Shown: one piece after another, positions 5,913 through 10,211 of the stretch
Position numbering within the stretch: position 1 is the first letter of the stretch
Layout: every line of letters starts with the position of its first letter
Origin: Desulfobacteraceae bacterium
GTDB lineage: Bacteria > Desulfobacterota > DSM-4660 > Desulfatiglandales > B25-G16
Assembly: GCA_030615565.1 (NCBI GenBank)
Contig: JAUWZC010000068.1
Coordinates: forward strand, 1 to 10,211
Direction: 5' to 3'
Length of the DNA stretch: 10,211 bases
The notes under the pieces: generated by a model
Database searches by the model: none
Told to the model about the DNA's origin: nothing
The model's input: only the letters and a program-made list of their open reading frames with translations
Program-made: the position numbers and the translations under genes

Positions 5913-7598
5913 TTATTCAAACCACATAATTTGACTGGACCCTTTGCTTAAATGTGACCACTTTCCTTTTTGCGCAGCCAGAAACAGGGTGTTTCCTTGT
6001 ACCGTTATATCAGTTAAACACCAATCAATATCCCTGGTCGTCCATGCTGGTAAAAGATTTTGGCCTTCTATCCGGTAGGCTATCAGGCGGGATTTAGTAT
6101 AGGTCTTCATATTGTGCAGATATTTTACCAGGGATATGTTTTTTATGGCTAAAATCTCTCTGTTACCATCTCCATCAATATCTGTTATCAAAAGCCTGCT
6201 ATTAAAGGAAACTCTTGGTGGTAAATCTCCGCAGGGTTTACAGGCTACTTCCCCTGACCTGATGGCATTATTGGTGCCCCCAAGTTTTTTATCACCTCTC
6301 CATAGGGTGTCACCCTGTTTGTCCCATACATAAAGCTGGGATTGGTCTCCTAAATCAGGCTCTCCTAACCCAAGCCATTCAAGGACTCCATCCTTGTCAA
6401 GGTCAAAAAGGGCTAAGGTATAAAACTGGCCTCCCTTGAGTTCAGGCAACTGCTCCCCTTTTGTCAACTTTCCTTCTTTTTCATAATTCATGAAATATAT
6501 CCTGCCGCTGAAAAACTCATCAAACTTGGAGTACTGAAAGAGTAGTAGAGATTTGCTTGAAGCAGGGTACTTTACTGCCCGCAAGTGGCCTGTCAGGCGA
6601 TCAAGCCTTTTAAACCCTCCAGCCCATTCCAAAACTGTGCTCCGGGCCCTTGTACCATAAAAGCTTACCAGATAGATCTCTGCCCTCCCGTTATTATTGG
6701 TATCGCCGACACTAACTTTAAGAAAATCCTCGCCAAAGCCTGCCTTGAGACTGTCCTTGAGGGCAAATGATGCCCCTTGCCTTGTATAAAGGAGCAATTT
6801 TTTCCGCCCCAAAACAAGCAACTCTACTCCTCCCTTGCCATCCAGGTCCCCCATGTCAAAGGCCATAACAGACATACCCACTGAGATCTTACCTGTTGGC
6901 TTGAATCCCTGGTATTCCTTCGTGGGCTTAAAGAGGAGACCCTTTTCTATTTCTTCTGGTACCTGTTTATCATGCTCTACTTTTGAAAAGATACCCTTTG
7001 TTGTCAGTGGTTTTGGCAAAACAGTGGCCTTCTCTTCTACTTTTCGGGCAGGTTTACCCGCCGTTTCTTTGGCGGACTTGTCCGCCGTTTTTCTGGCGGG
7101 AATCTCCTTTCCTTCTATGATTGCCCTTAATTTATCGGCCAAATCAGACAATTGTGGGATTAACTGTTCTTCATCCACTGCCTTAGAGAGCCTTGTCAAT
7201 TTGGACCCATCTTTTTCTAACTCAAGGATGGATAGATCCAGACTATAGCCTCCCCCTATAGCGGTGATACTGCCAAAGATGGCATAATCTGCCTTACAAT
7301 TCCTGGCCAGCTCCTCTGCTCTTTTTTGAGAAGTTATTCCCGCCTCTTCTTTTTCACTTAAAAGAGAGGTGTATTTCTCATCAGGCACAATCTCTATCCC
7401 TGCCCCTGAGATGCGGGAAATTAGCATGCTTTTAATCCCCTGGCCGAGGTAGGCCTTAGATTGATCAGCATAGATAGCCAGGGGAAAAAGGACCAACGTC
7501 TTAGTGGATGCAAGGGCTGGCAAAGGGAGGGAGAGAATAAGGGATAATAAAATGAGGATTAGAATTTTACCGAAACTGGTATAGTGCTCTCTGGACAT
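5913..7598 (-). CDS. Secreted FlgO/TolB-N-like domain protein with FG-GAP beta-propeller (paralog 2)
   Basis: This 561-residue protein has the same architecture as its downstream neighbour. A signal peptide covers about residues 1-30 (cut after LPALA). Residues 34-160 form the FlgO/TolB-N-like domain, with TLVLFPLAIY, GIKSMLISRI and ADYAIFGSITAIGGGYSLDLSILEL aligning to the paralog. An alanine/lysine-rich linker (about 165-191) built from four-residue units (PARK, TADK, SAKE, TAGK, PARK) follows. The propeller has calcium-loop motifs DLDGKGGVE (251-259), DTNNNGRAE (299-307), DLDKDGVLE (399-407) and DIDGDGNRE (473-481). Two cysteines, C453 and C456 (CKPC), could form a disulfide or bind metal. 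AAGGA at 7608-7612 lies nine bases before the ATG at 7598. No terminator separates it from the toxin gene upstream or from paralog 1 downstream, so one transcript could cover all. The pair probably arose by tandem duplication, then diverged. Confidence 0.85.
   Translation of the reverse strand: MSREHYTSFGKILILILLSLILSLPLPALASTKTLVLFPLAIYADQSKAYLGQGIKSMLISRISGAGIEIVPDEKYTSLLSEKEEAGITSQKRAEELARNCKADYAIFGSITAIGGGYSLDLSILELEKDGSKLTRLSKAVDEEQLIPQLSDLADKLRAIIEGKEIPARKTADKSAKETAGKPARKVEEKATVLPKPLTTKGIFSKVEHDKQVPEEIEKGLLFKPTKEYQGFKPTGKISVGMSVMAFDMGDLDGKGGVELLVLGRKKLLLYTRQGASFALKDSLKAGFGEDFLKVSVGDTNNNGRAEIYLVSFYGTRARSTVLEWAGGFKRLDRLTGHLRAVKYPASSKSLLLFQYSKFDEFFSGRIYFMNYEKEGKLTKGEQLPELKGGQFYTLALFDLDKDGVLEWLGLGEPDLGDQSQLYVWDKQGDTLWRGDKKLGGTNNAIRSGEVACKPCGDLPPRVSFNSRLLITDIDGDGNREILAIKNISLVKYLHNMKTYTKSRLIAYRIEGQNLLPAWTTRDIDWCLTDITVQGNTLFLAAQKGKWSHLSKGSSQIMWFE
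7057..7104. repeat. Imperfect 24-base tandem repeat inside the paralog 2 linker
   Basis: Two adjacent 24-base units (7057-7080 and 7081-7104) share CCGCCGTTT and GGCGG. Each unit contains a CCGCC/GGCGG pair able to form a hairpin. The segment encodes the four-residue periodic Ala/Lys linker, so slippage-driven expansion of a flexible hinge is the simplest explanation. GC content is visibly higher than in the surrounding gene. Confidence 0.6.
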
Positions 7599-7633
7599 TA
7601 CAAAGATCCTTTTTTACATATAAATTTGTAGCC

Positions 7634-7645
7634 TACACATGTGTA
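7634..7645. promoter_or_regulatory. Palindrome upstream of the propeller genes
   Basis: TACACATGTGTA is a perfect 12-base palindrome, 36 bases upstream of the ATG at 7598 and 41 bases after the toxin stop codon. It could be an operator for a dimeric regulator of the propeller genes. No convincing promoter hexamers were found beside it, and a single 12-base palindrome may be chance. Confidence 0.3.
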
Positions 7646-7685
7646 AGCATACATTTTCTTTTAAATCATTCTTTGAATACCGGTT

Positions 7686-7937
7686 TTATTTGTAGGCTTT
7701 TTTCCTATGGCTAATTCTCAAAATTAGAACCGTTTCGCCAATGATGGAATAAATAACCCTATAGTCTCCAACTTTATACTTTTTTAGGCCTGCGAATTTT
7801 CCCGTTAATGAAGGGCAGGTGCCCGCCTTTTTAGGAAGATCCACTTCTATTTTTTTTAAAATTCTATCTGCCTGTTTCTTGTCAATCGTTTTTAGATCCC
7901 GTCCTACAGATTTTTTGAAAGCGATTTTATAACTCAA
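7686..7937 (-). CDS. RelE/ParE-superfamily toxin
   Basis: This basic 83-residue protein fits the RelE/ParE toxin family in length and pattern: an N-terminal helix-rich half (DLKTIDKKQADRILKKI), then LTGKFAGLKKYKVGDYRVIY and a C-terminal ISHRKKAYK. In RelE-type ribosome-dependent mRNA endonucleases, conserved basic and tyrosine residues in these positions form the active site; here R60, R74, H77, R78 and Y82 are candidates. ParE-like gyrase inhibition cannot be excluded. The start is a TTG at 7937, overlapping the antitoxin by 11 bases, with AGGAAA just upstream; no in-frame ATG exists in the mature sequence, so the TTG decides the start. The antitoxin is encoded first, the usual order for tight control. 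No terminator follows, so transcription may continue into the propeller genes. Confidence 0.87.
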   Translation of the reverse strand: MSYKIAFKKSVGRDLKTIDKKQADRILKKIEVDLPKKAGTCPSLTGKFAGLKKYKVGDYRVIYSIIGETVLILRISHRKKAYK

Positions 7938-8145
7938 GCTCTTTCCTCATGTTCTCAATAGAAATTACTGGATCTGTTGTATCATGTAATCGGTCGAGCG
8001 CGACTTGTAAATCAGCGAGTTCTTCCAGATAAGCCTCCAAAGCCTTTTGAACATGAAAGGATTTGGATCTTTCTGTTTCTTTAGCGATTTCAGATAGTTT
8101 TGCAGCAAGGTTGCCCGGTATTCTTATTGAGATAGCAGTACTCAT
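7927..8145 (-). CDS. Ribbon-helix-helix antitoxin
   Basis: The 72-residue protein opens with AISIRIPGNLAAKLSEIAKE, a ribbon-helix-helix DNA-binding strand and first helix, followed by a second helix around residues 28-42 (SFHVQKALEAYLEEL). The remaining acidic C-terminal part (DRLHDTTDPVISIENMRKE) is where such antitoxins wrap their toxin. It should neutralise the downstream RelE-type toxin and, as a dimer, repress the shared promoter. GGGAGG at 8152-8157 lies six bases before the ATG at 8145. A promoter and two direct repeats of GTGAAATRCA lie directly upstream and are the likely autoregulatory site. The overlap with the toxin gene supports translational coupling. Confidence 0.88.
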   Translation of the reverse strand: MSTAISIRIPGNLAAKLSEIAKETERSKSFHVQKALEAYLEELADLQVALDRLHDTTDPVISIENMRKELEL

Positions 8146-8167
8146 ACATTGCCTCCCTTGTCTTTAA

Positions 8168-8205
8168 GTGAAATACATTGTAAACATCGTTACTGTGAAA
8201 TGCAA
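8168..8205 (-). promoter_or_regulatory. Promoter and putative operators of the toxin-antitoxin operon
   Basis: On the minus strand TTGCAT (8200-8205) and TACAAT (8177-8182) are separated by exactly 17 bases, a good sigma-70 match about 32 bases before the antitoxin ATG. Two direct copies of GTGAAATRCA on the plus strand (8168-8177 and 8195-8204) bracket or overlap the promoter boxes with a 27-base period, and an inverted TTTCAC lies at 8211-8216. Binding here by the ribbon-helix-helix antitoxin would block RNA polymerase. The operator role is inferred. Confidence 0.65.
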
Positions 8206-8288
8206 GAAGTTTTCACATGCTTACCTCCATGACGTATCAGAATGCATCCTATCTTTTCCAATTCATTTATTAAATCTCTTCTTTTCAT
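8190..8288 (-). pseudogene. hicA: Truncated hicA toxin gene (5' end only)
   Basis: An ATG at 8288 begins MKRRDLINELEKIG followed by CILIRHGGKH, which is the standard N-terminal half of HicA mRNA interferases, including the glycine-rich turn and the catalytic-type histidine (residue 24). Homology stops at that histidine (8217). The frame then reads eight residues of unrelated sequence and ends at TAA (8190-8192). A normal HicA has about 55-80 residues, so the C-terminal half of the double-stranded-RNA-binding-like fold is missing and the product should be inactive. The break lies exactly where the RelE-type operon promoter begins, which suggests that recombination or insertion of that cassette removed the rest of hicA. 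Confidence 0.75.
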
Positions 8289-8356
8289 GCTACTTCAAGT
8301 TCAACAGCTTTTCGAAAACAAGGAATATTTCCGCTACTTAGTGCTTCGATTCGCAA
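8285..8356 (-). pseudogene. Possible hicB antitoxin C-terminal remnant
   Basis: A minus-strand frame ending in KAVELEVA stops with a TGA that shares ATGA with the hicA start codon, the coupling expected of a hicBA operon. The frame is open for only 23 codons (upstream stop at the 8356 side), and its upstream part (YLRIEALSSGNIP) only loosely resembles a HicB tail. The position and overlap are the main support; the sequence alone would not be enough. Confidence 0.4.
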
Positions 8357-8485
8357 ATACTATAACGTATTCTAATGAGTATAATCTTTGTGATTGCTCA
8401 CTCGGCTCGGCCGAGCTCGTCGCGGGCAGCACTTAGTCCCGAGTAAATAAATACGTCATCGAATTTATGAATCGAGGGACTTAGT
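8336..8485. repeat. Imperfect inverted repeat pair in the gap before porin 2
   Basis: ACTTAGTGCTTCGATTC (8336-8352) and GAATCGAGGGACTTAGT (8469-8485) match as inverted arms at 14 of 17 positions. A third related copy, ACTTAGTCCCGAG, lies at 8431-8443, and a 12-base palindrome GCTCGGCCGAGC at 8405-8416. No intact gene is visible between 8357 and 8509. These could be ends of a small decayed element that interrupted the hicBA locus. Confidence 0.4.
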
Positions 8486-8509
8486 TATATAATCCAGTAA
8501 CAAGTAATA

Positions 8510-8540
8510 AAAAACCCAGGGCTGAGAGCCCCGGGTTTTT
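8510..8540 (-). terminator. Intrinsic terminator of porin 2
   Basis: A stem CCC-a-GGGCT / AGCCC-c-GGG with a GAG loop (8515-8535) is flanked by A5 and T5. It has a U run in both directions, so it can act bidirectionally. It lies about 25 bases after the porin 2 stop codon and shields the toxin-antitoxin and hicBA remnant region from porin transcription. Confidence 0.88.
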
Positions 8541-8565
8541 ATTTAAGGTTAGCTTTTAACAACGT

Positions 8566-9624
8566 TTAGAATGCAATCTTCCAGTAGATGCCCATACGGG
8601 TATCTTTTTGTTGCGCTGCTGTTGTCGTTGCAGTGACGCTTTTGTCGCCATAGTCGAGCACGGCGTATTCAGGGGAGATGCTAACACCCTTGGCCAGGGT
8701 AAACGTTGCATTCACATGCATTTGAGAAGTCTCCCACTCCCAGGTTCCAGCTCTGTCCAATTCACTTGTGCCGGTGAAATATCCTGCAGTAACCCCCACC
8801 GTATCGCTTACCTTATAGCTAAGGTCGAAACCATAGACCAGAGATGACTCTTCCTCTATCTTGGCTCCAGTCCAGTTTGAGGCGAAATGAACACCAGTAC
8901 CTCTATATTCACCGAGGTTCTGTCCGCCCCAGGCATTGACAGCTACTGTGAGCGGCCCAACCCCTATTGTGGCCTTGACACCATAAAGCATGGAGTCATG
9001 GCCCTGGCTTTGATCAGTAGTCGAATTTCTTGCATCAATGGAATTCATGCCACCATAGAGCTTCAAACCGACACTACCCATATTTAGTTGATAGCTCGCC
9101 ATGAGTTTGGGAATTGAGGTTTCAACATCGTTATATCCCGCGGCTACAATACCAGCAGGTACACCTGTTTGGGGAGAGGCAGCAGCAATTTTTAAGCCTC
9201 CAAACTGAAGCTGGATCATGGCTTGCCGGGCAGCACCACCGCCGCTGAGTGCGTCCATAGCACCACACTGATATAACATGCTGGATGTACCGGTAAACTC
9301 AGGTGTCCAGAACTGGCCAATGCCTAAGGTACCGCCGCCAAAGTTCCACGTTCCCCACCAATGTCTAAGCCAGCCTTCAGCGTTGGGCCTTACTTCTATA
9401 TAACCGCCAACAGGTCCTTCCTTGAATGTAACATTGAGGCGGCTACATACATTATCATATGTCCAATCTAAATCGGAAGAATCTTTTGCTGGCGCAGGGT
9501 TATCAACATCATGCATGTACGTATCAAAAGCTACGTAGCCACCGAATTTAACGTCAGCCGCGGCAGGTGTGGTAAAGGCAAACACAAATGCAACGGCTGC
9601 AAGTAAAACTAATAATTTTCGCAT
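8566..9624 (-). CDS. Outer-membrane beta-barrel porin (porin 2)
   Basis: The 352-residue product starts with a textbook signal peptide (MRKLLVLLAAVAFVFAF, cleavage after PAAA at residue 23) and ends in IYWKIAF, with the terminal phenylalanine of outer-membrane barrels. The mature protein opens with DVKFGGYVAFDTYMHD, a first strand typical of 14-18 strand porins, and continues with alternating strands and glycine-rich turns. Two cysteines, C60 and C120, may form a disulfide. It should form a general or anion/cation-selective channel; substrate is not readable. AGGAGGT lies eight bases before the ATG at 9624. It is a single-gene unit with its own promoter and a bidirectional terminator. It is not an evident close copy of porin 1, which is 126 residues longer, but their leaders share a distal Shine-Dalgarno-like element. 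Confidence 0.88.
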   Translation of the reverse strand: MRKLLVLLAAVAFVFAFTTPAAADVKFGGYVAFDTYMHDVDNPAPAKDSSDLDWTYDNVCSRLNVTFKEGPVGGYIEVRPNAEGWLRHWWGTWNFGGGTLGIGQFWTPEFTGTSSMLYQCGAMDALSGGGAARQAMIQLQFGGLKIAAASPQTGVPAGIVAAGYNDVETSIPKLMASYQLNMGSVGLKLYGGMNSIDARNSTTDQSQGHDSMLYGVKATIGVGPLTVAVNAWGGQNLGEYRGTGVHFASNWTGAKIEEESSLVYGFDLSYKVSDTVGVTAGYFTGTSELDRAGTWEWETSQMHVNATFTLAKGVSISPEYAVLDYGDKSVTATTTAAQQKDTRMGIYWKIAF

Positions 9625-9695
9625 AACTCTTACCTCCTAAGTGTTTTTGTTTAAAAAAAATAAAAAACATTAAAAAAAATAAACCTTCTTTCTCC

Positions 9696-9705
9696 TTCAC
9701 CTCCT
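9696..9705 (-). promoter_or_regulatory. Distal Shine-Dalgarno-like element in the porin 2 leader
   Basis: On the minus strand AGGAGGTGAA, continuing GGAGAAAG, lies 72 bases upstream of the porin 2 ATG, apart from the proximal AGGAGGT. No start codon follows within initiation distance. The stretch between it and the proximal site is strikingly AT-rich (9640-9690, runs of A/T). It matches the element in the porin 1 leader at nearly the same distance. Confidence 0.5.
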
Positions 9706-9734
9706 TTCATTCTGGAAATAAAAACATGTTGTAT

Positions 9735-9763
9735 CTCCTAACACCTTAAAGTTAAAATGTCAA
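9735..9763 (-). promoter_or_regulatory. Likely promoter of porin 2
   Basis: On the minus strand TTGACA (9758-9763) is followed after 17 bases by TAGGAG (9735-9740), preceded by TGT as an extended -10. The -35 box is perfect but the -10 matches at only three positions. An AT-rich block immediately upstream (about 9766-9800) could serve as an UP element. The leader would be about 105 bases. Confidence 0.5.
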
Positions 9764-9946
9764 GGATTTTTTGGACAAAATATTATAAAAAAAATGCTAT
9801 TTTATCACTATCTTCCAGGCTCGTAAAGGTCATGGACGGGAAAACCGACAATGATATTTGGTTACGTCAAAGGATCACGGTTATAAGGATAGAGTCGTCT
9901 GGAGTGGATAAAAAATATTGTAACATTTTAGCTCTTTGAAATTACC
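9764..9946. other. Gap between porin 2 promoter and the MITE-like element
   Basis: No supported gene. A 60-codon plus-strand frame (9757-9939) starts inside the porin promoter, lacks a ribosome binding site and resembles no family I know. The first 40 bases are AT-rich; otherwise no structure was noticed. Confidence 0.4.
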
Positions 9947-10023
9947 TGGTGAATGAGCATGGAGATGTCTTTTTTTATCATGCCCTCACAAGGACGAGCC
10001 GGTAGGCCTCTTCAAACCAGTGC

Positions 10024-10063
10024 CATCCGACAAGCTCATGGTCCTGAGCAAAGTCGAAGGACA
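10024..10063. repeat. CCTTCGAC...GCTCAGGAC-type dispersed repeat inside the element
   Basis: Read on the minus strand, TCCTTCGACTTTGCTCAGG is followed by ACCATGAGCTTGTCGGATGG, an imperfect inverted repeat with GTCG/CGAC and GCTCA/TGAGC arms. From general experience, this CTTCGAC-GCTCAGGA unit is a very common dispersed intergenic repeat in many bacterial genomes. Only one copy lies in this window. Confidence 0.55.
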
Positions 10064-10098
10064 CACGAAAAAAGGCCCTAGAAAACAATGACGAGTTG

Positions 10099-10113
10099 TC
10101 CCGCTTAGCGGGA
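10099..10113. repeat. Short perfect hairpin in the MITE-like element
   Basis: TCCCGC, loop TTA, GCGGGA forms a six-base-pair stem. It has no U run, so a terminator role is unlikely; it is probably part of the element's interior structure. Confidence 0.45.
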
Positions 10114-10211
10114 TTTGAAGCGGCACGCTGAGGCCCCATGTTAGAGGGCATGATGTAAAAAAAGACATCTCCATGCTCATGCGTCTCACCAATGATACCT
10201 CTGTGGCCTTG

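Larger units (their letters stand above)
9947..10191. mobile_element. MITE-like element with long terminal inverted repeats
   Basis: The left arm at 9953-9987 (ATGAGCATGGAGATGTC, T7, ATCATGCCCTC) and the right arm at 10144-10180 are inverted copies of each other, identical except for a two-base GT indel (35 of 37 positions). Outside them TGGTGA (9947-9952) and TCACCA (10186-10191) extend the match, with five extra bases on the right. The element is about 245 bases with a 156-base interior, encodes no transposase, and looks like a non-autonomous element or a long-stem structured repeat. The interior carries a second inverted repeat (10024-10063) and a small hairpin (10099-10113). Clean target-site duplications were not found, although ATTACC (left) and GATACC (right) lie near the ends. 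Confidence 0.7.

Noticed and set aside
7057..7104. Tandem units considered as a CRISPR-like array
   Set aside because: Two directly adjacent units without spacers, in frame inside a coding region, are a coding tandem repeat rather than a CRISPR array.
6835..7248. Plus-strand open frame of 137 codons
   Set aside because: It is antisense to the second propeller protein and is serine/leucine-rich in the way typical of antisense frames.
8242..8436. Plus-strand open frame of 64 codons
   Set aside because: It is antisense to the hicA and hicB remnants and has no ribosome binding site or known family pattern.
9757..9939. Plus-strand open frame of 60 codons
   Set aside because: It begins within the porin 2 -35 region, has no ribosome binding site and resembles no family.
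9986..10192. Minus-strand open frame of 68 codons in the MITE-like element, and a second 57-codon frame at 9978-10151
   Set aside because: Both run through the inverted repeats and the dispersed CTTCGAC-type repeat. Their codons follow the repeat sequence and no ribosome binding site was seen.

Overview
The window looks like a stretch of a Gram-negative bacterial chromosome. Two genes encode outer-membrane beta-barrel porins with signal peptides and a C-terminal phenylalanine, each closed by a strong hairpin terminator. Overall style (short lysine-rich signal peptides, FG-GAP/VCBS proteins, DUF429, small toxin-antitoxin cassettes, scattered intergenic repeats) would fit a Desulfobacterota- or Nitrospirota-like lineage. 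That placement is an impression and not proven by the sequence. Nearly everything is read from the minus strand; only one gene, a putative secreted lipoprotein-like protein at 1832-2434, is on the plus strand.

Layout in plus coordinates: 1-518, a metallo-beta-lactamase-fold hydrolase cut by the window edge; 682-1503, a DUF429 RNase H-like protein; about 1504-1831, a gap with two GC-rich hairpins; 1832-2434, the plus-strand secreted protein, convergent with the first porin; 2493-3929, porin 1 with a long structured leader and a near-consensus promoter; 4130-7598, two tandem paralogous proteins joining a FlgO/TolB-N-like domain to an FG-GAP beta-propeller; 7686-8145, a RHH antitoxin/RelE-type toxin pair; 8190-8485, a junction holding the decayed 5' end of a hicA toxin gene, probably a hicB tail, and inverted repeats; 8566-9624, porin 2 with terminator and leader; 9947-10191, a MITE-like element with long, nearly perfect terminal inverted repeats.

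Porin 1 and the two propeller proteins form a plausible envelope-related neighbourhood: all are exported and lie head to tail on one strand. The four FG-GAP motifs in each propeller protein suggest calcium-stabilised scaffolds in the periplasm or at the cell surface. The two porins are not obvious close copies, but their leaders share an extended Shine-Dalgarno-like sequence (AGGAGGTGAARGAGARA) lying 72-75 bases upstream of each start codon, separate from the proximal ribosome binding site. The toxin-antitoxin cassette lies immediately upstream of the propeller genes with no visible terminator, and its own promoter sits exactly where an older hicBA locus is truncated.

The items most worth a second look are the hicBA remnant fused to a RelE-type cassette, the MITE-like element near the right edge, the shared porin leader element, and the FlgO-like plus beta-propeller paralog pair. 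No complete, clearly novel defence or biosynthetic system is visible.
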